From Bacteroidetes bacterium GWB2_32_14 (GTDB lineage: Bacteria; Bacteroidota; Bacteroidia; Bacteroidales; UBA12077): a DNA stretch of 64,000 nt. Location: NCBI GenBank assembly GCA_001768235.1, contig MENK01000029.1, positions 43,637 to 107,636 of the forward strand. Reading direction: 5' to 3'. The notes below the pieces were generated by a model. That model was not told the DNA's origin. It worked only from the letters and a program-made list of their open reading frames with translations, and made no database searches. This document shows positions 30,105-39,301 of this stretch, piece by piece; position 1 is the stretch's first letter; every line of letters begins with the position of its first letter. The translations under genes were made by a program, and so were the position numbers.

Positions 30105-33100
30105 TTACTTATAATTTAAATTCTGTGCTAAGCGATTTTCTGCATCACAAATACTTATGTTACATCTTGTAGCATAATCTTCAAGTTGATCTTTAGAGAT
30201 TTTTTGTACATTAAAATATTTTGCATCGGGATGGGCAATATAAAACCCACAAACCGAAGCCTGTGGAAACATCATATTGTTCTCGGTTAAACTTATTTGA
30301 GCTTGATTTTCAGCATCCAGAATCCTGAATAATTCTTTTTTTAATGTATGATCGGGTAAAGACGGGTAACCAATAGCTGGCCGAATACCTTGGTAGCGTT
30401 CGTGTAATAGATCATCATAAGTTGATTTTTCGAAGGTTGCATAAGCCCAGTATTCTTTACGAACTTTTTCGTGTAGCAATTCGGCGAATGCTTCGGCTAA
30501 ACGATCGGCAAGAATTTTAAGCATAATGGCATCGTAATCGTTTCCTTCATTCTTAAACCGGTCAACCCATTTTTCAGCTTCCAGTCCTGCTGTTACTGCA
30601 AAAAGGCCAATGTAATCTTTTTTACCCGAGTCTTTTGGTGCAATAAAATCTGCAAGACACATGTTCGTTTCATTTTCAGCTTTAATTTGTTGATTACGTA
30701 AGCAATTGAATGTTGATAATGTTTCTTTTCCATTATCAGGATATAAAATGATATCATCACCATCTGAGTTAGCCTGATAAAAACCAAAAACAGCGTTTGC
30801 CCTGAGCATGCTTTTCTGAATTATTTTCCCGAGCATTTTTTGAGCGTCTTCGTATAATTTCTTGGCTTCGGCACCTTTAACCGGATCGTCAAAAATCTTT
30901 GGATATTTACCGGGGATATCCCATTGGTGAAAGAAAAATGTCCAGTCGATATATTTAATAAGTTGTTTTATCGGGAAATTTTCAAAGAGCTTATTTCCAA
31001 TAAATACGGGTTTTTTATTTTCAAATTGGTCCCAGTTGGATTTAAACTTATTTTCACGGGCATCAGCAATACTGATATATTTTGCTCCTGATTTTGTTTC
31101 CTGGTATTTATGAATCGATTTCTCATATTCAGTATTCATCTCTTTGATAAATCCACTTCTCAGGTTTTCTGATAATAAATTATTGACTATACCCACACTT
31201 TTCGATGCATCTTTAACATAAACAACGGGAGCAAAGTATTCAGGTGCGATTTTTAATGCTGTATGAATTTTCGAAGTCGTTGCTCCACCAATTAATAGTG
31301 GTATGTTTAGCTTATTGCGATCAAGTTCTTTTGCCACGTGAATCATTTCGTCGAGCGAAGGAGTTATTAACCCGCTTAATCCAATGATATCTGCTTTTTC
31401 GTTAATTGCTGTTTCAATAATTCTTTCTGCAGGCACCATAACACCTAAGTCGATAATGTCGTAATTGTTGCATGATAAAACAACACTTACAATATTTTTA
31501 CCAATATCATGCACATCGCCTTTAACTGTTGCCATCAATATTTTCCCTTTGGTACTTATATCGCCACTTTGAAGTTTTTCAGCTTCGATGAATGGCATTA
31601 AATAAGCAACGGCTTTTTTCATTACACGGGCACTTTTAACAACCTGGGGTAAAAACATTTTCCCGGAACCAAATAATTCACCAACCTTATCCATTCCCGT
31701 CATTAAGGGCCCTTCAATAACTTCAATAGCAGATTTTGATGATTTACGGATTTCTTCAATATCCTGATCAATAAAATCGAGGATGCCTTTAATTAGTGCG
31801 TGGTTTAATCTCTGTTCAACAGAATGATTTCTCCATTCATCAAAGTTCACTTCCTTTTCCTTTTTCTGATAATTTTCTTCGGCAAAGGCAAGTAATCTCT
31901 GTGTTGCATCTGTTCTCCGGTTTAACACTAAATCTTCTGTCAAACGGAGTAAATCCCGGGGTATTTCTTCATAAATTTCAAGCATTCCCGGGTTAACAAT
32001 TCCCATATCGAGCCCTGCATGAATTGCATGAAATAAAAAAACAGAATGAATAGCCTCACGTACACGATCGTTACCTCGAAATGCAAATGAAAGGTTGCTG
32101 ATACCTCCGCTGGTTTTGACATGAGGAAGGTTTTCTTTAATCCATTTTACAGCATTTATGTAATCAACAGCATAATTGTTATGCTCTTGCAAACCTGTTC
32201 CAATGGATAAAACATTCGCGTCAAAAATGATATCTTCAGCCGGGAAATTTGCTTTCTCTGTCAGTATGGTATAAGAACGCTGAGCAATTTCAATTTTTCG
32301 TTCGTAGGTATCGGCTTGCCCATGCTCATCGAAAAGCATGACAACAGATGCAGCACCATAGGAATGCACGAGCTTTGCCCTTTCAATAAGAGCCTGTTCG
32401 CCATCTTTTAAACTAATAGAGTTAACTATTGATTTTCCCTGAATACATTTAAGTGCAGATTCAATTACTTGCCATTTCGACGAATCAATCATTACAGGAA
32501 CTCGTGCAATGTCAGGTTCGGATGCAATGAAATGCAGGAATTCGGTCATTGTTTTTTCAGCATCTAACATTGAATCATCCATTGAAATATCAATAATTTG
32601 TGCTCCATTCTGAACCTGTTGACGGGCAACATGAAGAGCAGCTTCGTAATTTTCTTCCCGAATCAATTGAGCAAATTTTTTTGAACCAGACACATTGGTA
32701 CGTTCACCAATATTTACAAAATTTCGTTTCTTATCAATTACCAATGGTTCTAGCCCGGATAAGCGAGTACTGTAATCTTTCCCGGGAAGCTGGCGAGGCT
32801 TGTATTTTGCCGCTACTTTTGCAATTTGCCTGATATGTTCTGCTGTTGTTCCACAACATCCACCTACAATATTTACAAAATCATTTTGCAGATAATCTTC
32901 AATCAGAGTAGCCATTTCGGCAGCTGTTTGTGTATAATGACCAAACAGATCGGGTAATCCTGCATTGGGATGAACACTCACATTGAATCTGGATATGGAT
33001 GAAAGCTCTTTTACAAATGGGCGCAGTCTTTTAGCACCAAATGCACAATTCAAGCCAATACTTAACAAATCGATATGAGAAACGGAGTTATAAAAAGCTT

Positions 33101-33794
33101 CAAGAACTTGCCCTGAAAGCAACCGCCCGCTTTGATCGGCTACTGTGCCCGAAGCCATAACAGGAACAACTAATTTGCGTTTTGCAGCAATCTCGTTTAT
33201 TGCAAATAATGCTGCTTTACAGTTAAGGGTATCAAAAACTGTTTCAACAAGCAGGATATCGGCTCCGCCATCTAATAAGCCATTTGCCTGTTCTGAATAT
33301 GCTTCTTTTAACTCGTCGAACGAAACGGATCTGAATCCCGGTTGATTTACATCGGGAGACATGGATGCTGTTTTGTTTGTAGGGCCCATAGAACCAACAA
33401 CATAATGGGGAAGGTCTGTGTCTTTTCTGTATTTTTCAATTGCTTTTCGTGCAAGTTTAGCAGAAACAAAGTTTAACTCGTAAGCTAAATCCTGCATCCC
33501 ATAGTCAGTCAATGAAATAGCATTCGAATTAAAAGTATTTGTTTCGATTAAGTTCGCCCCGGCTTCAATATACGATTGATGAATTTCTAAAATAACTTTT
33601 GGTTGAGTTAGTGAAAGAATATCGTGATTTCCTTTTATTGGCTTTTTGATATTTTTAAATTGCTCACCACGGTAAGCTGCCTCATCTAACTTATACGACT
33701 GAACCATGGTTCCCATGGCTCCATCGAGCACGAATATTCGTTCTTTTAGCTCTGATTTTATTTTATCTAATAGATTCATTTCTGTTCCCTTCAT
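30105..33794 (-). CDS. metH: Cobalamin-dependent methionine synthase
   Basis: 1229 residues, the same length class as E. coli MetH (1227). It transfers the methyl group from 5-methyl-THF to homocysteine. In order: homocysteine domain with zinc cysteines near 249 (GLNCAFG) and 311-312 ([12 protein letters not shown]); pterin domain (~355-620; [14 protein letters not shown]); B12 domain with the cobalt-ligand His near 757 ([14 protein letters not shown]); and a complete SAM-binding reactivation domain ([16 protein letters not shown]). The first ATG is used; a second in-frame ATG lies at 33779. Cobalamin dependence implies the cell makes or imports B12. Confidence 0.97.
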   Translation of the reverse strand: MKGTEMNLLDKIKSELKERIFVLDGAMGTMVQSYKLDEAAYRGEQFKNIKKPIKGNHDILSLTQPKVILEIHQSYIEAGANLIETNTFNSNAISLTDYGMQDLAYELNFVSAKLARKAIEKYRKDTDLPHYVVGSMGPTNKTASMSPDVNQPGFRSVSFDELKEAYSEQANGLLDGGADILLVETVFDTLNCKAALFAINEIAAKRKLVVPVMASGTVADQSGRLLSGQVLEAFYNSVSHIDLLSIGLNCAFGAKRLRPFVKELSSISRFNVSVHPNAGLPDLFGHYTQTAAEMATLIEDYLQNDFVNIVGGCCGTTAEHIRQIAKVAAKYKPRQLPGKDYSTRLSGLEPLVIDKKRNFVNIGERTNVSGSKKFAQLIREENYEAALHVARQQVQNGAQIIDISMDDSMLDAEKTMTEFLHFIASEPDIARVPVMIDSSKWQVIESALKCIQGKSIVNSISLKDGEQALIERAKLVHSYGAASVVMLFDEHGQADTYERKIEIAQRSYTILTEKANFPAEDIIFDANVLSIGTGLQEHNNYAVDYINAVKWIKENLPHVKTSGGISNLSFAFRGNDRVREAIHSVFLFHAIHAGLDMGIVNPGMLEIYEEIPRDLLRLTEDLVLNRRTDATQRLLAFAEENYQKKEKEVNFDEWRNHSVEQRLNHALIKGILDFIDQDIEEIRKSSKSAIEVIEGPLMTGMDKVGELFGSGKMFLPQVVKSARVMKKAVAYLMPFIEAEKLQSGDISTKGKILMATVKGDVHDIGKNIVSVVLSCNNYDIIDLGVMVPAERIIETAINEKADIIGLSGLITPSLDEMIHVAKELDRNKLNIPLLIGGATTSKIHTALKIAPEYFAPVVYVKDASKSVGIVNNLLSENLRSGFIKEMNTEYEKSIHKYQETKSGAKYISIADARENKFKSNWDQFENKKPVFIGNKLFENFPIKQLIKYIDWTFFFHQWDIPGKYPKIFDDPVKGAEAKKLYEDAQKMLGKIIQKSMLRANAVFGFYQANSDGDDIILYPDNGKETLSTFNCLRNQQIKAENETNMCLADFIAPKDSGKKDYIGLFAVTAGLEAEKWVDRFKNEGNDYDAIMLKILADRLAEAFAELLHEKVRKEYWAYATFEKSTYDDLLHERYQGIRPAIGYPSLPDHTLKKELFRILDAENQAQISLTENNMMFPQASVCGFYIAHPDAKYFNVQKISKDQLEDYATRCNISICDAENRLAQNLNYK

Positions 33795-33798
33795 TTTT

Positions 33799-33841
33799 AA
33801 CCACTAAGCACACAAAGAATTTCACTATGAGCACAAAGGAT
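33799..33841. repeat. Two imperfect ~20-base tandem units of a CCACTAAGCACACAAAG-type repeat in the metH leader
   Basis: CCACTAAGCACACAAAGAA (33801-33819) and TCACTATGAGCACAAAGGA (33822-33840) are imperfect copies of one unit. Repeats of the form CCACNAAGNACACAAAG occur between genes in many unrelated bacteria. The copy lies directly ahead of the metH ATG, so it is part of the leader. Function unknown. Confidence 0.5.
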
Positions 33842-33940
33842 TAATTGCAACTATTTTTCAAATTATATTCTAAATTTACGACTTCCAAATTGATAAAGTC
33901 AAATCCTTAATTCTTTATGTATGCCAGAAAAACATCCAGC

Positions 33941-34972
33941 TTAGGTAATATTGATTTTATCTTTAATAAATTCATTAATGATTTTTGTTAATTTTTCTGT
34001 TTCAATTAAAAAACCATCATGACCATAAAGCGAATCAATTTCAATGAATGTTGAGTTTGGTATGTGTTTTTGCATTTCAATCATTTCATGGGGGAAAAAT
34101 AAAATGTCGGATGAAATTGCAATAAGTAACGTTTTTGCTTTTATACAGGATAATGCTTTTTCAATACTTCCGCGATTTCGGGCCACATGATGTGTATCGA
34201 AAGCTTTTGTAATGGCATAATATGAAAAAGCATTAAATCGTTTAACCAGCTTATCGCCTTGGTATTGCTGATACGAAACTACCTTCTGATTTTCGAGTTT
34301 GCCAGAATCATCGTCGTGCTGAGTTTTATTATATGTTGCAGCATTACGGTAGCTTAATAACGCAATTGAACGGGCGGCCTTCAAACCCGCCTGACCTGCA
34401 TTTTCAGATTTGTCTTTAAACGTAGGATCGGCATGAATTGCTAATCGTTGTGATTCGTTAAAAGCAATATTCCAGGGAGAGGCAAATGCTCCGCTTACCA
34501 TAAAAACCAAATTCTTAATCAACAAAGGATTTGATATACTCCACTCCAATGCCTGAAAGCTGCCGATTGACCCACCAATAATCATAAAGATTTTCGAAAT
34601 ACCCAAATGTGTGCAAAGCAACTCGTGGGCATTTACCATGTCTCTGATCGTGATTAACGGGAAATCGTGGTAATATGGACTTCCGGTTTTTGGATTAACT
34701 GATAAAGGCCCTGTGGTACCATAGCAGGAACCTAAAAAGTTTGCACAAACAATAAAATATTTTGATGTGTCAAATAATAATCCATCACCAACCATATTCG
34801 GCCACCATTCAGCCACATCGGAGTTGGCTGTTAAAGCATGACAAACCCATATTACATTGGTTTTTGCAGCATTTAATTCACCTGCGGTATGATATGTAAT
34901 CTGGATGTCGTGCAATGATTGCCCGTTTTCGAGTTTAAATTCTCCTTTGTATTGAAATTGATGTTGTGTCAT
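33941..34972 (-). CDS. metX: Homoserine O-acetyltransferase
   Basis: 343 residues, alpha/beta hydrolase fold. It acetylates homoserine for direct sulfhydrylation to homocysteine. Nucleophile Ser near residue 134 in GGSIGSFQALEW; the Asp is in ISSDILFFPHEM and the His in YGHDGFLIE; the oxyanion segment is NFLGSCYGTTGP. Controlled by the SAM-I-type riboswitch 200 bases upstream. metH and metF follow on the same strand, so one SAM signal may govern the methionine set. Confidence 0.95.
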   Translation of the reverse strand: MTQHQFQYKGEFKLENGQSLHDIQITYHTAGELNAAKTNVIWVCHALTANSDVAEWWPNMVGDGLLFDTSKYFIVCANFLGSCYGTTGPLSVNPKTGSPYYHDFPLITIRDMVNAHELLCTHLGISKIFMIIGGSIGSFQALEWSISNPLLIKNLVFMVSGAFASPWNIAFNESQRLAIHADPTFKDKSENAGQAGLKAARSIALLSYRNAATYNKTQHDDDSGKLENQKVVSYQQYQGDKLVKRFNAFSYYAITKAFDTHHVARNRGSIEKALSCIKAKTLLIAISSDILFFPHEMIEMQKHIPNSTFIEIDSLYGHDGFLIETEKLTKIINEFIKDKINIT

Positions 34973-35081
34973 AATTATTTTTATTAAGCGGAAACCGAAA
35001 GATAATAGAATTTTTAATTATTTGGAGGATAATTAACTCTCCAGCTAACGCATGCACATAGGCATAAGCGGCATGGTAAAA

Positions 35082-35112
35082 TTGTTAAACCAAAAATGAT
35101 TGGTTATAACAA
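35082..35112 (-). terminator. Candidate hairpin/terminator in the metX leader
   Basis: On the minus strand TTGTTATAACCA pairs with TGGTTTAACAA with one bulged base, followed by four Ts. It lies between the riboswitch and metX, where an expression-platform terminator is expected. The T-run is short, and the distance from the aptamer (about 80 bases) leaves the link uncertain. Confidence 0.35.
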
Positions 35113-35189
35113 GACTTATTACAAAAAAAACTACACAAAAATGGTTACAATACATGATTTTTTCGCGTTTAGTTTATAATTTCCCTTCG

Positions 35190-35305
35190 GTTTTTCCCTA
35201 TAAACGGAACCTTTGGGTTAGGTATTAGCACCATAGAACATATTTATTCCGGTTGCTAGAGGTTCACAGAGCCTAATCTCTCCCCTCTTCTCTATAAATC
35301 AAACG
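35190..35305 (-). promoter_or_regulatory. SAM-I (S-box)-type riboswitch upstream of metX
   Basis: The minus strand contains the SAM-I core in order: AGAGGGGAGAGA (P2), GGCTCTGTGAACCTCT, GCAACCGG (35256-35249), then GGTGCTAATACC (35232-35221), and a P4-like hairpin AACCCAAAGGTT (35219-35208). The pair GCAACC ... GGTGCTAATnCC is diagnostic. The P1 closing stem is not obvious; TTTATAG near 35292 has no clean partner next to P4. It lies in the transcript from the promoter at 35337-35369 and precedes the homoserine acetyltransferase gene, a usual target. Confidence 0.85.
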
Positions 35306-35336
35306 CCCTTTGGAAAGGATGCTTGAAATGATGCGA

Positions 35337-35369
35337 CAAATATAAGTACAAAATTTTAGTATTTCCAAA
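35337..35369 (-). promoter_or_regulatory. Promoter of the riboswitch-metX transcript
   Basis: On the minus strand TTTG (35369-35366), 21-base spacer, then TATATTTG (35344-35337), a full fit to the Bacteroidota promoter. Transcription would start near 35330, just upstream of the aptamer. Confidence 0.72.
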
Positions 35370-35424
35370 TTTATTTTTTAAATAGTCTTTGAAATGCAGT
35401 CGTGTGAATGATTTTGGAATGATG

Positions 35425-35560
35425 AGAAAAATGTGCTTATTTAACCGATATCTTTCAATATGGCAGCTAACATTTGGGTATGAAAAGTTGCCGTTTGCGG
35501 GTGATTTCCTGTCAAGTTACACAAAAGTTGAAGCGGGCTACAACCCCTGAATAACCTTCT
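35425..35560 (-). repeat. Cassette-like repeat sequence after the HNH-like gene
   Basis: On the minus strand this gene-free stretch reads through GGGTTGTAGCCCGC, CAACTTTTGTG, GGCAACTTTTCA and GTTAGCTGCC. It has two CAACTTTT copies and an imperfect GGCAAC/GTTAGCTGCC hairpin. The 8-mer CAGCTAAC at 35464-35471 recurs at 35042-35049 on the other side of the riboswitch. It resembles the recombination-site-like repeats that follow single accessory genes in Bacteroidota genomes. No integrase is in the window. Confidence 0.4.
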
Positions 35561-35589
35561 ATCTCGGCAATCTTTTAATGCTTAGTGCT

Positions 35590-36450
35590 TTATTTATTCT
35601 TTTTCATCAATTCGTGTAATTTTGCAGTCATGTCATAAAATGAATTACGTCTTAATTGATTGTCCTGGATTCCAATTACATGTCCTAATCTAAATCCATT
35701 ATCATTTGGAAACATCTTAGTATCAGCTTTAAAATTTATTGTCCCCATATATTCGCCTGCTATACCAACAGAACCTATAATATTTTCTGTTGATAACAAA
35801 AACATGACACATGACCCGTCTATTACTTTGCATAAGTTTTTAAATATCCCTGTCAATCCTTTGCTCTCTTCTGGAATTTCATGAAATATATCTATCACTT
35901 TTAATGACAATCTTGAAATGCTTTCTTTTGTTTCAGTAATATTTAAATTCATAAATCGTCTAAGACTTTCATGGTCGGCATATTTTATAAAAGTTTCTTT
36001 ATAGATAAAATAACCTGAAGCCAATAAAACTTTTGCAACGAATTGCAGTCTGAGATTCATGTCCATTTTAAACGTGGAATTTATAGACTGACCAATTGAC
36101 TCCTTTTCTGTCAATACTCGCTTATCAATGGGGTCAAAAAAATGACTTTTCTTACCTTCAAATACCAATTGTATTGGTCTATTTGTTGTCGTAAGTTTGG
36201 ATTTTTTTAATACTGTTTTAGGAATTTCTCCAGAATGACCGCGCAAATCCTTGTGACGTCTTATGCCTGATATCAAGAAATCATTTGACATCTTCCCGTC
36301 AATCTGTGAACCGAGAATTGAATTTTTGTTAATGTCCACTCTAATTACAAATTCATTACATCCACCTAAACTTAGAGGAAAAATATGTTCAAGATTTGAG
36401 TCCTTAAACTCAATCATCTCATTAAGATATATGCAGTATGTGTCATTCAT
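35590..36450 (-). CDS. Degenerate HNH-endonuclease-like protein
   Basis: 286 residues from the ATG at 36450; a GTG at 36462 is also in frame. The N-terminus shows an HNH-like pattern (LEHIFPLSLGG, then NKNSILGSQIDGKM). The Cys pairs that normally hold zinc are absent: where CxxCN is expected, IRVDINKNS is read. The His and final Asn of the motif remain. The C-terminal ~150 residues are unrecognised and helical. It is isolated between metX and unrelated genes, next to cassette-like repeats, which suggests acquisition. Nuclease activity is uncertain. Confidence 0.6.
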   Translation of the reverse strand: MNDTYCIYLNEMIEFKDSNLEHIFPLSLGGCNEFVIRVDINKNSILGSQIDGKMSNDFLISGIRRHKDLRGHSGEIPKTVLKKSKLTTTNRPIQLVFEGKKSHFFDPIDKRVLTEKESIGQSINSTFKMDMNLRLQFVAKVLLASGYFIYKETFIKYADHESLRRFMNLNITETKESISRLSLKVIDIFHEIPEESKGLTGIFKNLCKVIDGSCVMFLLSTENIIGSVGIAGEYMGTINFKADTKMFPNDNGFRLGHVIGIQDNQLRRNSFYDMTAKLHELMKKNK

Positions 36451-36479
36451 AGTATTAAGCACAACTAAGCGTAATGTTC

Positions 36480-36656
36480 TTATTTCATTTTTTTAAAGAT
36501 TAACAGTATCCCCAGCAACATAAGGCCAATAGATCCTATATAACTTATCGTCTTCTGATTTTTAATATCCTTTTCATTTTCGGCAGGATTTTTAAAAATA
36601 TAGACTAAGAATACGATTGCAATGGCTACTAATAAAACTCCTAATACGATTAACAT
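36480..36656 (-). CDS. Small two-helix membrane protein
   Basis: 58 residues from the ATG at 36656. Two hydrophobic helices (VLGVLLVAIAIVFLVYIF and YIGSIGLMLLGILLIF) are joined by a charged loop (NPAENEKDIKNQKT), and it ends in KKMK. It lies 21 bases after the stop codon of the DUF4412-like gene, on the same strand, and is probably cotranscribed with it. Not recognised. Confidence 0.65.
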   Translation of the reverse strand: MLIVLGVLLVAIAIVFLVYIFKNPAENEKDIKNQKTISYIGSIGLMLLGILLIFKKMK

Positions 36657-36677
36657 ACTATTTATTTAAAATTTATT

Positions 36678-37499
36678 CTATTCTTCCTGTTCCTTATTCA
36701 GTCCGATTTCCATTAAACTTGCTTTTTTGAAATCGGCTGGTACTACAAATACTAAAGAATCAATTTTTTCTTTATCGAGTTTGGTTACTTCGCTTATGGT
36801 TTCGTAACCCCCGTAATAATTAACTGATTTTAACGGGAATCCTTTTCGGGCAAACTCGAGGTATTTTTCGTGCATCTGGTAAAAATCGGTTGTTCCGGCC
36901 TGGGCAGTAAAATCACTAAACAGGTTATAAAATTTATTTATATCTAATACATCCTGTGCACGGTTCGATTCCGAAAGCCAGGCTTCTTCTTTGAGCTCAT
37001 TGTTTACTAACACTTTATATTTTACAGCCGTATAACCTGCAACTTTCTGGGATTCATTTGTTCTTGTAATTTCGAGTGTATAATTTTTAGGTTGATTAGC
37101 CGATACCTGATTTGGATTGTCAACAGAAGCAATCATTCCTTCGAAAACCTTTTTTATCATCTCCCGTTTATCGTCCGGAGCATTTTTCAATTGTTCGTCC
37201 ATAACCTGTTTAATTGCAGATTTCATGTCTGTTTTGTAGTTGGCAACATTACCTGTCCAGTATGTCTTTTTTTCAGGACTCATCAATGTTATTGTTTCTG
37301 TATTCAGATTAAAAATGGTTATCATTTCCTTTTGAACAACTTTCATAATATTATCCTGCAAATAAACTGTTTCGATTAAAGCGGATTCAACACCTTCGTC
37401 GGAATCGTAAGTTCGTTGGGTAATAATCCAGCCGGCATGAACATTAAAATGAGTTATGAGGATTATTGAAAGTAAAAAAAAGATATTTCGTATTTTCAT
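36678..37499 (-). CDS. Secreted protein, DUF4412-like
   Basis: 273 residues with a signal peptide ending near VHAGW. The mature part is beta-rich. The segments YLQDNIMKVV, NTETITLMSPEKKTYWTG and YEISEVTKLDKEKID-like text resemble DUF4412 proteins, which are periplasmic or outer-membrane-associated in Bacteroidota. No catalytic motif is seen. It is likely followed in the same transcript by the small membrane protein. Function unknown. Confidence 0.65.
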   Translation of the reverse strand: MKIRNIFFLLSIILITHFNVHAGWIITQRTYDSDEGVESALIETVYLQDNIMKVVQKEMITIFNLNTETITLMSPEKKTYWTGNVANYKTDMKSAIKQVMDEQLKNAPDDKREMIKKVFEGMIASVDNPNQVSANQPKNYTLEITRTNESQKVAGYTAVKYKVLVNNELKEEAWLSESNRAQDVLDINKFYNLFSDFTAQAGTTDFYQMHEKYLEFARKGFPLKSVNYYGGYETISEVTKLDKEKIDSLVFVVPADFKKASLMEIGLNKEQEE

Positions 37500-37622
37500 T
37501 TTCTTAAATTTTAATATAAACGTTTACCTGTCTAAAAACATACCAGGATTGATGTGTTGTTATATTTTACTGAACAAAGATACGTTTTTTTAGATTTGTG
37601 AAAGGGCATCAACTGTTAAAAA

Positions 37623-38543
37623 TCAATTTGCATTTATTGGTAAAGAGCTTTGCTGTTTATTTATTAAATATCCCAATTTGTAAAAACTGAATAAACCAAT
37701 AGATTCAAATCCGGAAGCAAGCAACCCGCGTAACATCTTATGTGATATTAACCAAAAGAAAAAAACAATGGATAATGCACGTGTTTTCTTTAATTTATTG
37801 TATGTATTTAGAAGCGAAATACTATTTTCGAAATCAGCATTATTTGATAAAAACTTTTTGATATAAATTAAATTCTGAATCGACTGTTCAGTTTTTAAAA
37901 GAAACTCGGAATTTTTTTCAAGAGATTTATTTATAACCGGATTGTTAATATGAGTAACAGGTATATTATGTGTTTTCAATTGAAAGCCAAAGAGGGTGTC
38001 TTCGTGTCCATATCCTGTAATTCGTTCATCAAATGAATAGGCCTGAAACAGGGTCTTTTTAATAAGGAAGCTGATTGTGTTAAACGATTTGTAAGGATTT
38101 TTTAATCTGTTTTCGAAAGAAACCACTTCCTTTCTTATTCCATATTTCCATCGTAAACGGTATTCTTTACCAGGTTTGTCGGAATTGTATGTAAGGCCTC
38201 CGCATACAACCACAGTTTCATTATTTATAGTGTCAATATACTTTTTTAAAAATGTTTTTGAACTCACGAAAGCATCACAGTCGAGAAAAAGCAAATAGTC
38301 GTATTGTGCATAGCTTAAGAACAGGTTCCTGATTTTTGATCTGCCAATGTTTCTTGGTAATTCAATGTATTTTATATTCTGGAACTCAGCAAGGTGCTTG
38401 TTTTGATTTTTAAAATTTACATCAGAAAAATCATCGATAAGGATGATTTCGAAATCAACCGCGATTGAAGAAGCCTGGTTGTGCAATTCATTTACCAGTT
38501 CATGAACACAGAAATTATAAACAGGGATGCAAATTGAAAGCAT
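37623..38543 (-). CDS. Family 2 glycosyltransferase
   Basis: 306 residues from the ATG at 38543; an upstream TTG (38561) is not needed. GT-A fold: LSICIPVYNF at the N-terminus, FEIILIDDFSD, and the DxD motif in YLLFLDCDAFVSS. ITGYGHEDTLFGF is typical of the ED motif of GT2 enzymes. The C-terminal segment is hydrophobic and may touch the membrane. It stands alone with no polysaccharide cluster, so the acceptor is unknown. Confidence 0.9.
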   Translation of the reverse strand: MLSICIPVYNFCVHELVNELHNQASSIAVDFEIILIDDFSDVNFKNQNKHLAEFQNIKYIELPRNIGRSKIRNLFLSYAQYDYLLFLDCDAFVSSKTFLKKYIDTINNETVVVCGGLTYNSDKPGKEYRLRWKYGIRKEVVSFENRLKNPYKSFNTISFLIKKTLFQAYSFDERITGYGHEDTLFGFQLKTHNIPVTHINNPVINKSLEKNSEFLLKTEQSIQNLIYIKKFLSNNADFENSISLLNTYNKLKKTRALSIVFFFWLISHKMLRGLLASGFESIGLFSFYKLGYLINKQQSSLPINAN

Positions 38544-38686
38544 AAAAGGTATTTGTAACAAATATAAAAATAAATTCAGGTTTTATATTTTTTCAAAAAC
38601 TTTTGATTTTTTTAGTAAAGATAAATTAAATGCAATCGAGTGTTTTTTAGAATTCAAACAAATGGGGGTTAAAAACGAGCAGAATA

Positions 38687-39187
38687 TTATTTTTCGAGTA
38701 ATTCAAAATCTTTATCATGCCCGTTCCCGACAATTGTATCCCAGTATCGTTGCGATATTTCACCAATTTTACCCGTTAAAAGATTCTTAACCAAAATACG
38801 TTTTACATTTTTACTTTCGGTTTCAGTTTCTATATACTCAAAAGGGATATTTAATAAGGATTCCAGTTCGTGCCCTGCTTCTTTAGCTTCCTCGTCATTT
38901 TGTTCGTATGTCCAAAAAATTTTCATGTTGAATCCTTCTTTATACTTTGTATTTAGTATGCGGAGCATATCGCTGATGTGTTTTATTGAACAGCTGTTTG
39001 TATATGACAGGAATAAATCAATTTTTGTAAATTCGGCAGGTTTTTCAACATACTTTTTAATCCATTTGAAGATTGGTTCAAAGAAAATAAGAACATTTTC
39101 GGGCATTGATCTTCCTTTAATTTCGATAAGTCCATTATCTAAATTCACATAAGGAGTGTCGTGTGTTTTTTCAATTGTTAATTTCAT
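38687..39187 (-). CDS. SiaC-like regulatory protein (DUF1987)
   Basis: 166 residues. DUF1987 includes SiaC of Pseudomonas aeruginosa, which is phosphorylated by SiaB and binds the diguanylate cyclase SiaD. Seen here: TPYVNLDNGLIEIKGRSMPEN, FFEPIFKWIKKYVEKPA, the Y-T-N-S-C-S-I-K segment where homologues usually have NTSS-K, and FWTYEQNDEEAKEAGHELE. No SiaA, SiaB or SiaD homologue is nearby. It lies 114 bases downstream of the ABC transporter gene on the same strand. Confidence 0.88.
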   Translation of the reverse strand: MKLTIEKTHDTPYVNLDNGLIEIKGRSMPENVLIFFEPIFKWIKKYVEKPAEFTKIDLFLSYTNSCSIKHISDMLRILNTKYKEGFNMKIFWTYEQNDEEAKEAGHELESLLNIPFEYIETETESKNVKRILVKNLLTGKIGEISQRYWDTIVGNGHDKDFELLEK

Positions 39188-39301
39188 TGATTATCTGTCT
39201 GCTATTGCATTTTCAATAAATTAATACGGAATAAATTGATATAAGTTTCTATTCAAAGTTTTAAAATCAAATTTAATTCAAAATATAAAAATGTATTTGA
39301 A

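Noticed and set aside
35341..35589. Degraded transposon end next to the HNH-like gene
   Set aside because: No transposase remnant and no terminal inverted repeats with target duplication could be found; only the cassette-like repeats are supported.
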